Shown one piece after another: positions 32,387-40,691 of a stretch of 64,000 bases of DNA (positions are counted from its first letter, which is position 1; each line of letters begins with the position of its first letter). The position numbers and the translations under genes were made by a program. The notes beneath the pieces were generated by a model, which was given only the letters and a program-made list of their open reading frames with translations, did not search any database and was not told the origin of the DNA. This stretch comes from Microbacterium helvum (GTDB lineage Bacteria > Actinomycetota > Actinomycetes > Actinomycetales > Microbacteriaceae): NCBI RefSeq assembly GCF_014779795.1, contig NZ_JACXZS010000003.1, forward strand, positions 1 to 64,000, given 5' to 3'.

Positions 32387-32986
32387 TCAGTCCGCGTTCC
32401 GTCGCTTCGGTCCGACGCCCGCGGGGATCGCGCCGTGCAGCCTCGGCGTGTAGACGAGCTTCTGCGTGCGGCCGTCGAGCACGGTGGACTCCACCAGGTC
32501 GAGGTCGAGCTCCGCGCCCTCGTGGAACAGCCCTGCCCCTCCGGCGCTGCCTGTGACCGCGGGGAAGAGCATGACCTCGAGCCGGTCGACGAGACCGGCG
32601 GCGAGCAGCGCGCGGTTGAGCGAGATGCTGCCGTGCGAGCGCATCGGCACATCGGTGGTGCGCTTGAGCCGCTCGACGGCGGTCACCGCGTCTTCGTGCA
32701 GCACGGTCGAGTTCTGCCAGCCCAGGGGCTGTTCGAGCGTCTGCGAGAAGACGATCTTCGGCAGCGCGTTCAGGCGCTCGTAGTACGGCTCGTCGTACTC
32801 GCGGACGAAGTGGCGGAACTCGCGGAACGTCGTCGCCCCGAACACGAGCACCTGATCCTGCGCGAAGGTGCGCACGCGGTCCTCGATGAGCTCGGGGCCC
32901 TCCTTTCCCCAGTAGCCCGGCCAGCCCTCGGCCATCCCGTAGCCGTCCAGCGTGCAGAAGAAGTCGACGGTGAAGGCGGTGCTCAT
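32387..32986 (-). CDS. RibD/dihydrofolate reductase-like protein
   Basis: A protein of 199 residues from the ATG at 32986 (MSTAFTVDFFCTLDGYGMAE). The dinucleotide-binding pattern of the RibD C-terminal/DHFR fold is visible: VLVFGATTFREF, KIVFSQTLEQPL, MRSHGSISLNRALLAAGLVD and DRLEVMLFPAVTGSAGGAGLF. Such YyaP/YwjB-like proteins are assumed to reduce pterin or flavin-like substrates with NADPH, but most are untested. It is the first gene after an ECF42-type promoter and precedes the second YCII gene. Confidence 0.88.
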   Translation of the reverse strand: MSTAFTVDFFCTLDGYGMAEGWPGYWGKEGPELIEDRVRTFAQDQVLVFGATTFREFRHFVREYDEPYYERLNALPKIVFSQTLEQPLGWQNSTVLHEDAVTAVERLKRTTDVPMRSHGSISLNRALLAAGLVDRLEVMLFPAVTGSAGGAGLFHEGAELDLDLVESTVLDGRTQKLVYTPRLHGAIPAGVGPKRRNAD

Positions 32987-33050
32987 GATCCTGCTCCCTC
33001 GCGTGCGCGTTCGCATCGGTCGAGACCCGTCAGGTCTCGCTCTCACCCTC

Positions 33051-33079
33051 GTTACGAACGGGTGGCCCCCGTATCGACA
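33051..33079 (-). promoter_or_regulatory. ECF42-type promoter of the DHFR-like/YCII operon
   Basis: Read leftward, TGTCGA (33079-33074) is followed after 17 bases by CGTAAC (33056-33051), 65 bases before the DHFR-like start. Spacing and distance to the start are the same as at 31406-31434. Confidence 0.7.
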
Positions 33080-33140
33080 GCACCGCGAGAACTCTTGCGA
33101 TCTTCGGAGAGGATGCCGTCGCGCGAGGACGACCGCCTCG

Positions 33141-33428
33141 TCAGGACCGGCGCTCGGTGAGGTGGACCTCGACCTCGTCGCCGTCGGTCTTGCCGATCGC
33201 CCGGCGGATGCCCGAGGCGATCGGGAGCTTGTGGGTGCCGTCGCCGAGGGCCATGAAAGCGCCCTCGAACGGCTCTCCGTCCACGGTGCCGGCGACCTTG
33301 ACGAGCCCGCGAGTGCCGAAGATCTCGGCGGAGTCGGGCAGCTGCACGCACGTCCAGGTGTCGCCTGGGCGCACTCTGCCGAGCGTGGCGGTGAAGCGGA
33401 TGTCGAGCGGTCCGGTCGTGCGAGCCAT
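33141..33428 (-). CDS. DUF1905 domain protein
   Basis: A protein of 95 residues from the ATG at 33428. The DUF1905 barrel is complete: [50 protein letters not shown] and the last motif [20 protein letters not shown]. The function of this small domain is unknown, and it is often fused to a YdeI/OmdA helical region that is absent here. It is upstream of the ECF42-driven DHFR-like operon on the same strand, but no TGTCGA promoter precedes it. Confidence 0.88.
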   Translation of the reverse strand: MARTTGPLDIRFTATLGRVRPGDTWTCVQLPDSAEIFGTRGLVKVAGTVDGEPFEGAFMALGDGTHKLPIASGIRRAIGKTDGDEVEVHLTERRS

Positions 33429-33477
33429 GGCGTCCTCCGTCCATGCGTCCGTCACGAGTATGTCCCGTGACGGTCCC

Positions 33478-34437
33478 TCACGGGGATGACGATCGAGCGG
33501 CGCCCTGATCGACACCCGCCAGGCGCATCGTCTCGGCCGAAGCGGCCGCGAGCTCGCCGGCGGTCCGTGCGATGGTGCGCTGCAACACCCGGACGGCCGC
33601 GGTGGGCGCGATGTCGGCCGGTCGCGCGACGCTGATCGTCCTCGTGAGCGTGGGGTGACGCAGCCGCACCGCGCTCAGACCCGGACGCTCGACGAGCACC
33701 ATCGCCGGAACGATCGCCACCCCGAGCCCGCGCTCGACGAATCGCAGGACGGCATCCATCTCCGCACCTTCGACCACGGCCGTTGGGACGACGCCGGCGG
33801 CCGCGAACGCCGCGTCGGTGGTGGCGCGCAGATCGTACGTCGAGCTGAAGACGATCTGCGGCAGGGCGGCGACCTCGGCGAGACCGATGCTGTCGCCGTC
33901 CCCCACCGGCGGGGCGCTGCTCGACGAGATCACCACGAGCTCTTCCACGAGCAGCGGCTCGACCGTGAAGCGCTCCGGCGCGGCGGAGTCCGACGTCGTG
34001 ATGAGCGCGAGGTCGAGCTCGCCGGCGCTGAGGCGCTCGAGAAGGCTCCGCGAGCCATGCTCCGAGAGGTGCAGCTCGATGCCGGGGTGGGCGGCGTGAA
34101 AGGCGGTGAACACCTCGGCGACCAGGCTCACGCACAGTGTGGGTGTCGCCCCGAGGCGCACGCGACCGCGCTGCAGTCCCGCCAGTTCGGCCAGCTCGCG
34201 ACGAACCGAGTCCGCATCGGCGAGCATGCGACGCGCCAGTGGCAGCAGCGACTCACCGGCGACGGTGAGGGTGCTGCCGCGTCGGGCCCGATGGAAGAGC
34301 TCGGCGCCGAGGTCCTGCTCGAGCGTCGTGATCTGCCTGCTGAGGGACGGCTGCGCGAGGTGGAGTCGTTCGGCGGCGCGGGTGAAGTTGCCCACCTGCG
34401 CGACCTCGACGAAGGCCTTCAGCTGCTCCAGATTCAC
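33478..34437 (-). CDS. LysR family transcriptional regulator
   Basis: A protein of 319 residues. The winged helix is [20 protein letters not shown] and [20 protein letters not shown], followed by the linker helix and a two-lobed effector domain (residues about 90-300). It is divergent from the flavoprotein gene at 34514, with a palindrome at 34470-34487 between the two starts. By the usual LysR logic it activates that gene in response to a substrate-derived effector, and represses itself. Confidence 0.93.
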   Translation of the reverse strand: MNLEQLKAFVEVAQVGNFTRAAERLHLAQPSLSRQITTLEQDLGAELFHRARRGSTLTVAGESLLPLARRMLADADSVRRELAELAGLQRGRVRLGATPTLCVSLVAEVFTAFHAAHPGIELHLSEHGSRSLLERLSAGELDLALITTSDSAAPERFTVEPLLVEELVVISSSSAPPVGDGDSIGLAEVAALPQIVFSSTYDLRATTDAAFAAAGVVPTAVVEGAEMDAVLRFVERGLGVAIVPAMVLVERPGLSAVRLRHPTLTRTISVARPADIAPTAAVRVLQRTIARTAGELAAASAETMRLAGVDQGAARSSSP

Positions 34438-34469
34438 GTGGATAGCGTATCCGCATCGATCTGACTCGG

Positions 34470-34487
34470 ATTATGCATTGGAGTAAT
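34470..34487. promoter_or_regulatory. Candidate LysR box
   Basis: ATTATGCATTGGAGTAAT has perfect ATTA/TAAT ends and contains the T-N11-A pattern typical of LysR sites. It is centred between the divergent regulator and flavoprotein genes, 27 bases before the latter. Confidence 0.5.
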
Positions 34488-34513
34488 CGAAGCGACCGAC
34501 CTACCGTCGTCGT

Positions 34514-36247
34514 GTGACCCCCACTGAACGTCAGCTCTCCACCACCGTCCTCGTCATCGGCACCGGCGGCTCGGGGCTGCGCGCGGCCATCGAGCTCGCC
34601 GAAGCGGGCGTGGATGTGCTCGCCCTCGGCAAGCGGCCGAAGTCCGACGCCCACACCTCGCTCGCCGCCGGCGGCATCAACGCGTCGCTTGCCACGATGG
34701 ACCCCGAAGACACCTGGCAGCAGCACGCCGCCGACACCCTCAAAGAGAGCTATCTGCTCGCCAACCCCGAGACCGTCGAGGTCGTCACGAAGGGCGCCGC
34801 CCAGGGCATCGACGACCTCGAGCGCTACGGAATGCCCTTCGCCCGCGAGGACGACGGCCGCATCTCGCAGCGCTTCTTCGGCGCGCACACCTACCGCCGC
34901 ACCGCGTTCGCCGGCGACTACACCGGGTTGGAGATCCAGCGCACCCTCATCAACCGCGCCGCGCAGCTGCAGGTGCCGATCCTCGACACCGTGTACGTCA
35001 CGCGCATCCTCGTGAACGATGGCGGCGCCGTGTTCGGCGCGTACGGGTTCGATCTCGAAGACGGCACGCGCTACCTGATCCACGCGGATGCCGTCATCCT
35101 GGCCGCCGGCGGACACAACCGCATCTGGCGCCGCACCTCGTCGCGCCGCGACGAGAACACCGGCGACTCGTTCCGCCTGGCCGTCGAGGCCGGAGGGCGG
35201 CTGCGCGATCCCGAGCTCGTGCAGTTCCACCCGAGCGGCATCATCGAGCCCGAGAACGCCGCCGGCACGCTCATCTCGGAGGCGGCGCGCGGAGAGGGCG
35301 GGATCCTGCGCAACGGGCTCGGCGAGCGGTTCATGCACAAGTACGACCCCGAGCGCCTGGAGCTGTCGACGCGCGACTGCGTCGCGCTCGCCTGCTACAC
35401 CGAGATCAAAGAGGGGCGAGGCACCCCGAACGGCGGTGTGTGGCTCGACGTCTCGCATCTGCCGCGCGAGGTCATCATGACCCGCCTTCCGCGCGTGTAC
35501 CAGACGATGCTCGAGCTGCAGATGCTCGACATCACGGAGGAGCCGATCGAGATCGCGCCGACGGCGCACTACTCGATGGGCGGCGTGTGGGTCCACTCGT
35601 CAGATCACTCGACCGACGTGCCCGGCCTGTACGCGATCGGCGAGGCCTCATCCGGTCTCCACGGCGCGAACCGCCTCGGCGGCAACTCGCTCATCGAGCT
35701 GCTCGTCTTCGGCCGCATCGTCGGCCAGGCGGCCGCCGCGTACTCGGCAGCCCTGCCCGCGCAGAAGCGCTCCGCGGCGTCGGTCGAGACGGCCCGGGCC
35801 GAGATCGCCGACCTGCTGGCGGCATCCGGAACCGAGAACGTCCGCGCCCTGCAGCGCGCGATCCGTGACGTCATGACGGAGTACGCCGGCGTCGTGCGCG
35901 ACGAGCAGGGCCTGCGCCAGGGCCTCGCCGAACTCGACGCCATCGAGGCGCGCATGGCCGACATCGGGGTGCACCCGGACATCGCCGGGTACCACGACCT
36001 CGCGCACGCGTTCGACCTGAAGTCCGCGGCGCTCGCCGCCCGCGCGACGCTCGAGGCCGCCCTCGAGCGGCGCGAGACCCGAGGATGCCACAACCGCAGC
36101 GACTACCCGGACCTGGATCCCGACCTCCAGGTCAACCTCGTGTGGTCGCCCGAGTCCGGGGTGGTGCGCGAGGCGATCCCCCCGATCCCGGACGAGATCG
36201 CCGCGCTCATGCGCGAGGTCTCGGTGGTCGGCAAGCTCGTCGAGTAG
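34514..36247 (+). CDS. FAD-binding fumarate reductase/succinate dehydrogenase-like flavoprotein
   Basis: A protein of 577 residues from a GTG. The FAD-binding start TTVLVIGTGGSGLRAAIELA, the SHTxAAxGG-like DAHTSLAAGGINASLA, LVQFHPSGI (catalytic-region His), YSMGGVWV and GLHGANRLGGNSLIELLVFG place it in the SdhA/FrdA/NadB family. The C-terminal helical domain ends RSDYPDLDPDLQVNLVWSPE as in SdhA. No iron-sulfur or membrane subunit gene is nearby, so it may be a free-standing fumarate reductase, an L-aspartate oxidase-like enzyme or act on another dicarboxylate. The divergent LysR gene is its likely regulator. Confidence 0.85.
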   Translation: MTPTERQLSTTVLVIGTGGSGLRAAIELAEAGVDVLALGKRPKSDAHTSLAAGGINASLATMDPEDTWQQHAADTLKESYLLANPETVEVVTKGAAQGIDDLERYGMPFAREDDGRISQRFFGAHTYRRTAFAGDYTGLEIQRTLINRAAQLQVPILDTVYVTRILVNDGGAVFGAYGFDLEDGTRYLIHADAVILAAGGHNRIWRRTSSRRDENTGDSFRLAVEAGGRLRDPELVQFHPSGIIEPENAAGTLISEAARGEGGILRNGLGERFMHKYDPERLELSTRDCVALACYTEIKEGRGTPNGGVWLDVSHLPREVIMTRLPRVYQTMLELQMLDITEEPIEIAPTAHYSMGGVWVHSSDHSTDVPGLYAIGEASSGLHGANRLGGNSLIELLVFGRIVGQAAAAYSAALPAQKRSAASVETARAEIADLLAASGTENVRALQRAIRDVMTEYAGVVRDEQGLRQGLAELDAIEARMADIGVHPDIAGYHDLAHAFDLKSAALAARATLEAALERRETRGCHNRSDYPDLDPDLQVNLVWSPESGVVREAIPPIPDEIAALMREVSVVGKLVE

Positions 36248-36322
36248 GGGTCGACGGCGCCGCGGCGCGGCCATAGGCTCCGACGTGCACCGCACGCGAC
36301 GACGAGCACAGGAGGCCGCGCC

Positions 36323-36763
36323 ATGGCGCCGATCACCACATTCGACCACGTGGGCGTGACGGTCCGCGACCTCGATGCGGCGGCGGCGTTCTTCGTCGCC
36401 CTGGGCCTCGAGGTCGAGGGCCGCACGTTCGTCGAGGGCGAGTTCATCGACACGGTGTGCGGCATCCCGGACTCGCGCACCGAGATCGTCATGCTCCACC
36501 CGCCGGGCGGGGGCACGAGCGTCGAGCTGTCGAGCTTCGTGCGGCCCGAGCCGGTCGAGGGCTCACCCGACGCGATGGCGAACGAGCTCGGGCTGCGCAG
36601 CATCGCGTTCCAGGTCGACGACCTGCGCGCCGAGGTCGCGCGCCTCGCCGGCGAGGGCTACGGCCTGATCGGCGGCATCGGCGAGTACGAGGGCGTGTGG
36701 CTCATGGCGTACGCCCGGGGCCCCGAGGGGATCACGGTCGCGCTCGCCGAGCGCCTGCGCTGA
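36323..36763 (+). CDS. VOC/glyoxalase-fold protein
   Basis: A protein of 146 residues with ACAGGAGG before the ATG. The paired beta-alpha-beta-beta-beta modules start FDHVGVTVRDLDAAAAFFVA and LGLRSIAFQVDDLRAEVARL, with metal-site candidates His9 and the late Glu in PEGITVALAER. Between the two modules sits SSFVRPEPVEGSPDAM, encoded partly by a dispersed repeat (36539-36564), which lengthens the natural linker. The substrate is unknown; the family includes lactoylglutathione lyases, dioxygenases and epimerases. Confidence 0.85.
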   Translation: MAPITTFDHVGVTVRDLDAAAAFFVALGLEVEGRTFVEGEFIDTVCGIPDSRTEIVMLHPPGGGTSVELSSFVRPEPVEGSPDAMANELGLRSIAFQVDDLRAEVARLAGEGYGLIGGIGEYEGVWLMAYARGPEGITVALAERLR

Positions 36764-36784
36764 CGGCACCGCACTCGGGTCGAG

Positions 36785-36935
36785 GGATGCCGCCACCCGG
36801 GCCGTCGATCGCGTCCGCGGCCGCCGGCATCCCGAACCAAGGGACTCTGCCCGCCGAACCAGGAGATTCCCGCCGAAACCCAGGGCGATGCCCCCGGTCT
36901 CACGTAGAATCCCCGGCCTCGACGAGACCGGGGAT
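36785..36935. repeat. Left copy of the repeat flanking vapBC
   Basis: About 150 bases that reappear at 37614-37777 in the same orientation with few changes. The copy ends in a hairpin (36909-36935). It lies between the VOC stop and the vapC stop. Confidence 0.85.
36909..36935. terminator. Hairpin in the left repeat copy
   Basis: ATCCCCGGCCTC and GAGACCGGGGAT pair with a single mismatch around a GAC loop. It lies between convergent genes, so it can serve both the VOC gene and vapC. Confidence 0.6.
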
Positions 36936-36943
36936 CCGAGAAC

Positions 36944-37351
36944 TCACGGCGTGATCAGCTCGACAGTCGGAAAGTACGTCGAATACCTGCCGCGATCGCG
37001 CGTCAGCAGCCGGTAGTCAGATACCGCGGCATGCGCGCCGATGTAGAAGTCAGGGAGCGGAGCCGTCCGTGACCCGCCCCTGCGGCGGTACGACACGAAG
37101 GCCTTGGCTGCCAGAAAACCCGCCGTCCACGGCAGCGGTTCGCGGGTGAAGTGCGATGCAGGCAAGGCGTCGTCGAGATCCTCGATGCGATCGAACCCCA
37201 CCGACACCTCGGCATACACGATCGGGTTGATCACGACCGTTCCCGTGTCCAGGGCATCCGCCAGTCGAGCTGCCGACCAATCGGCCCAGGTCGAATCATC
37301 GGTGAGCACGTCGAGCAGCACGTTCGCATCGACGAGGGTCACTTCACTCAC
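36944..37351 (-). CDS. vapC: PIN-domain ribonuclease toxin, VapC family
   Basis: A protein of 135 residues from a GTG at 37351. It begins SEVTLVDANVLLDVLTDD, and the four acidic residues expected of a PIN nuclease are Asp8, Glu48 (YAEV), Asp101 (LPDFYIG) and Asp119 (TRDRGRY). VapC toxins cut tRNA or rRNA when freed from antitoxin. The gene overlaps the end of the AbrB-type antitoxin gene by 8 bases. The pair is bracketed by two copies of an intergenic repeat. Confidence 0.92.
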   Translation of the reverse strand: MSEVTLVDANVLLDVLTDDSTWADWSAARLADALDTGTVVINPIVYAEVSVGFDRIEDLDDALPASHFTREPLPWTAGFLAAKAFVSYRRRGGSRTAPLPDFYIGAHAAVSDYRLLTRDRGRYSTYFPTVELITP

Positions 37352-37571
37352 CGCGAAGAAGCTTCATCAGTTCGTCAGTGGTCTGCGTCGTCGTCGCGCG
37401 CCCCTGCATGCGGGCGACCACGCGCTCGCCGCGTGTGGCTTCACGCCGGGTGTGCACGATCCGCAGCGTCGCGCCATCCGCGACGACCTCGACGTCGTCC
37501 CCCTCGACGAATCCGTGGCTGCGGCGCAGTTCCGCGGGGATCGTCACCTGGCCCTTGCTGTTGAGCTTCAT
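37344..37571 (-). CDS. vapB: AbrB/MazE-like antitoxin of the VapC pair
   Basis: A protein of 75 residues. The N-terminal swapped-hairpin AbrB domain is typical: MKLNSKGQVTIPAELRRSHG, FVEGDDVEVVADGATLRIVH. The C-terminal tail TTTQTTDELMKLLRGE would occupy the toxin active site. The dimer should bind the palindrome at 37582-37604, just upstream of its own start, giving autorepression. Confidence 0.92.
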   Translation of the reverse strand: MKLNSKGQVTIPAELRRSHGFVEGDDVEVVADGATLRIVHTRREATRGERVVARMQGRATTTQTTDELMKLLRGE

Positions 37572-37581
37572 GGTGAGCAGT

Positions 37582-37604
37582 GTAATACGTATCGCATGTA
37601 TTAC
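37582..37604. promoter_or_regulatory. vapBC operator
   Basis: GTAATAC (37582-37588) and GTATTAC (37598-37604) form an AT-rich inverted repeat with a 9-base spacer, 11 bases from the vapB start. AbrB-type antitoxins bind such sites. The right part (read leftward) also provides the only AT-rich -10 candidates. Confidence 0.6.
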
Positions 37605-37613
37605 GTAGCACGC

Positions 37614-37777
37614 GGATGCCGCCACCCGGGCCATCGACCGCGTCCGCGGCCGCCGGCGCCGGCCGCCGGCATTCCGAACCAAGGGAACTGGCCCGCCGAA
37701 CCAGGGGATTCCCGCCGAAACCCAGGGCGATGCCCCCGGTCTCGCGCAGAATCCCCGGCCTCGACGAGACCGGGGAT
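37614..37777. repeat. Right copy of the repeat flanking vapBC
   Basis: Direct-orientation copy of 36785-36935. It contains a 13-base internal expansion of the CCGGCGCCGG type near 37655 that the left copy lacks, and a few substitutions. It ends in the same hairpin at 37751-37777, which doubles as a terminator for the penicillin acylase gene. Confidence 0.85.
37751..37777 (-). terminator. Hairpin in the right repeat copy
   Basis: Same stem as at 36909-36935, located 21 bases after the stop of the leftward penicillin acylase gene. Confidence 0.6.
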
Positions 37778-37798
37778 TCCACGACACCAGTGAGAGCG

Positions 37799-40462
37799 TC
37801 AGGGCTTCAGCACCAGCGTGTCGGTCGTCGCGGCCTTCACGGCCTTGTCAGAGTAGGCCCACGGCGTCAGCTCGGCCTTCTGCCACGACTCGACCTGGTC
37901 GGTGTAGTTCGTGTGGAAGGCGTGGCCGCTCTCGCCGGTCAGCTGGTTCCAGCGCGACGCATCGAAGTCGTCGAGGTCGACGATCATGCGCATCGACGGC
38001 ACCGTGATCGTCGAGAAGTCGCCCGAGCCGAGGTCCCAGCCGGTGGCGTTGACGACCGACGAGCCGCCGCCCACCGGGAACGGGCCACGGTTGAAGAACC
38101 ACTCGATCGGCGCGATGCCGGACTCGCCGAACGTGCCGCTGTTCAGCGGCAGCGCGTGCAGCGAGCCCCAGTTCCATCGCGACTGGTTGTCGCCCTGGGC
38201 GTCGGCGAGGCGCTCGTACGCGTCGATGGCCGAGCGCTTGAGCATCTCGCGCATGCCCGACACGTCGAGCTCGTCGTTGGTCCACCACGGCGACGCGTCG
38301 TCGGCCAGCAGCGAGTCCATCACGAGGAACAGGCGGCCCTGGCCGCTCAGCGGGGCGGGGTGCTCGCGGCCCTTCACGAACACGTTCTGCGCGAGGGTGT
38401 CCCACAGGACGCTCGCGTACGCCGCTGCGGGCGAGTCGGCGCCCGCCTGGGCGTCCCACTCCTGGAGCAGGTCGAGCGCGGCGTCGGTGCGGCTGTCGCC
38501 TGTCTCGATGTCGGTGTACGCGGCGGTCAGCCGCATGCCGATGTACGAGTAGTTGTCGGCCTGGATCGCGTTCAGGTCGTCGGCGGTGACCGGCCCCTTC
38601 GCGATCGCCCGCTCGATCAGCTCGGTGATGCGCGCCGCGCGCCAGCCGTAGTCCCAGTCGCTCGTGAGGAAGTAGGTGTAGTCCTGGCCGACGATCGCGT
38701 TGTTCGCCGTGACGATGTAGCCCTCATCGGGGTTGTACGACACCGGCAGCTCTTCGAACGGGATGTAGCCCTGCCACGCGTACGCCGAGCTCCAGCCCGG
38801 CTGCGGCATCGAGCCGTCGGCCGCGCCGCGGATCGGCAGCTTGCCCGGCGTCTGGTACCCGATGTTGCCGTCGACGTCGGCGTAGATGAGGTTCTGCGCC
38901 GGCACGTCGAACAGCGCCGCTGCGCCGCGGAAGTCGTCGAAGTCCTTGGCCGTGTTGAGGGCGAAGATCGCGGATGCTGTCGTCCCGGGCTGCAGCGCGG
39001 TCCAGCGCAGGCTCACGGCGTACTCGCCCTCGGGAGCGTCGGCCGGCGGCGCGGTCACCGTGCCGCCGGTGCCCACGTACGGGTTCTCGGCGATCTCGGT
39101 GAAGTCGTCGGTCAGTCCCGAGACGATCGGGCCGTTCGCCGTGGCGCGCACCTCGAGCTCGACGTCATCGCCGCCCGCCACCTTGAAGGTCTCGGTGTGT
39201 GTCTCCAGCGGCACGAGCGCGCCGTCGTACCAGTACGAGTCGCCCTGGATCTTCTCCAGGTACAGGTCGGTGACGTCGGTCGTGAGGTTGGTGAAGCCCC
39301 ACGCGACGCGCTCGTTGTGGCCGATCACGACCCCGGGCAGGCCCGAGAACGAGAAGCCGGCGACGTCGAACGGGCACTCCTCGGTGACGTCGGAGCACTT
39401 CAGCTGGATCTGGTGCCACACGCTCGGCAGCGAGGCGCCCAGGTGCGGGTCGTTGGCCAGCAGCGGCTTGCCGGTGTCGGTGTTCGCTCCCGAGACGACC
39501 CACGAGTTCGAGCCGATGCCCTCGCCGGCGTCGCCGACGAGCTCGCCGACCGCCTCGATCACGCTGTCGACCTGCGTCCACTCGATCGACGCCGTTGCGC
39601 CATCGGTCGCGCCGGCCGCGTCGCCGCCGTCGGTCGAGCCGGCGGCATCGCCCGCCCCGTCGCCCTCGGCGGCCGCGTCGGGTGCCGTGCCGAGCGCGGG
39701 CACCGTCGAGATCTTCGGCACGATGACGGGGTTCTGGTCGAAGGGGTAGCCCGGGTACAGCTCGTCGATCTGGTCCTGGGTGAAGTCCGACGCGAGCACG
39801 GCGCGCTCGGTCTCGGACTCGATGTTGCTGCGGAGGTCCCAGGCCATCGCCTTCAGCCACGCAACCGAGTCCGCGGGGGTCCACGGCTCGATCTCGTAGT
39901 CGGGGTTCTGCAGACCCAGCACGGCGTACTCGAAAGAGGCGTCGGCGCCCTGATGCTCGGCGAGGTAGGCGTTCACGCCGTCGGCGTACGCCTCGTAGTA
40001 GGCGCGTTCGGTGTCGCTGAGGGCCTCGACCTCTTGCTCGGCGATCGTGTGCCACCCGAGGGTGCGCAGGAACTTGTCGGTGCCCAGCTGCGACTCCCCG
40101 AACAGCTCCGACAGGCGTCCGCTCGTGACGTGACGGCGGAAGTCCATCTCCCAGAAGCGGTCCTGCGCCTGCACGTACCCCTGCGCGAAGAACAGGTCGT
40201 GCGACGAGTCGGCCGTGATCGTGGGAACGCCCAGCGCGTCGCGCTGCACGGTGACCTGGTCGTCGAGCCCGGTGACGGTGACCTCGCCGCTCAGCTGCGG
40301 GAACGAGCGCTGCACGGTGTACGCGACGAAGCCGACGGCGACGAGGGCGATGACGACCACGCCGGCGAGGATCGAGAACAGCGTGATGCCGACGGTGCGG
40401 CCCACCGAGCGGCGCTGCACGGTGTCGTCGGTGGCAAAGGGCGAGGCGGGGGGCTTCGACAT
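37799..40462 (-). CDS. Penicillin acylase family (Ntn-hydrolase) protein
   Basis: A protein of 887 residues from the ATG at 40462. A short cytoplasmic N-terminus and one helix (TVGITLFSILAGVVVIALVA) anchor or export it. The alpha region carries VQRDALGVPTITADSSHDLF and AQGYVQAQDRFWEMDFRRH. A linker rich in Ala, Gly and Asp precedes the self-cleavage point, after which the beta chain starts with the nucleophile Ser in GSNSWVVSG (near residue 318), then KPLLANDPHLGA. The family cleaves amides such as penicillins, N-acyl-homoserine lactones or other acylated molecules; the natural substrate here is unknown. A quorum-quenching role is one possibility. Confidence 0.92.
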   Translation of the reverse strand: MSKPPASPFATDDTVQRRSVGRTVGITLFSILAGVVVIALVAVGFVAYTVQRSFPQLSGEVTVTGLDDQVTVQRDALGVPTITADSSHDLFFAQGYVQAQDRFWEMDFRRHVTSGRLSELFGESQLGTDKFLRTLGWHTIAEQEVEALSDTERAYYEAYADGVNAYLAEHQGADASFEYAVLGLQNPDYEIEPWTPADSVAWLKAMAWDLRSNIESETERAVLASDFTQDQIDELYPGYPFDQNPVIVPKISTVPALGTAPDAAAEGDGAGDAAGSTDGGDAAGATDGATASIEWTQVDSVIEAVGELVGDAGEGIGSNSWVVSGANTDTGKPLLANDPHLGASLPSVWHQIQLKCSDVTEECPFDVAGFSFSGLPGVVIGHNERVAWGFTNLTTDVTDLYLEKIQGDSYWYDGALVPLETHTETFKVAGGDDVELEVRATANGPIVSGLTDDFTEIAENPYVGTGGTVTAPPADAPEGEYAVSLRWTALQPGTTASAIFALNTAKDFDDFRGAAALFDVPAQNLIYADVDGNIGYQTPGKLPIRGAADGSMPQPGWSSAYAWQGYIPFEELPVSYNPDEGYIVTANNAIVGQDYTYFLTSDWDYGWRAARITELIERAIAKGPVTADDLNAIQADNYSYIGMRLTAAYTDIETGDSRTDAALDLLQEWDAQAGADSPAAAYASVLWDTLAQNVFVKGREHPAPLSGQGRLFLVMDSLLADDASPWWTNDELDVSGMREMLKRSAIDAYERLADAQGDNQSRWNWGSLHALPLNSGTFGESGIAPIEWFFNRGPFPVGGGSSVVNATGWDLGSGDFSTITVPSMRMIVDLDDFDASRWNQLTGESGHAFHTNYTDQVESWQKAELTPWAYSDKAVKAATTDTLVLKP

Positions 40463-40691
40463 TGAGAGCTTTCCGGGCGAGGGCGGGGGACACGCGGTGC
40501 CGGGCACCGCGAGACGGGGTGCCACATGCGTTCGGGTCGCATGCGGCCTGTTTCGCATCGTAACCCCGACGTGCGCCCCGAGCCGAATCGTGCTCGCTTT
40601 TCGGCACGCGACCGGCCTCTTGTCGTCGTGCGGGAGCAGTGCCAGACTCGGACGCGTTCACTGGCCGATCTCAACTGGGGAGAGATCAACT

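Noticed and set aside
37616..40465. Open frame of 949 codons on the plus strand opposite the penicillin acylase gene
   Set aside because: No recognisable domain; the minus strand has the full Ntn-hydrolase pattern.
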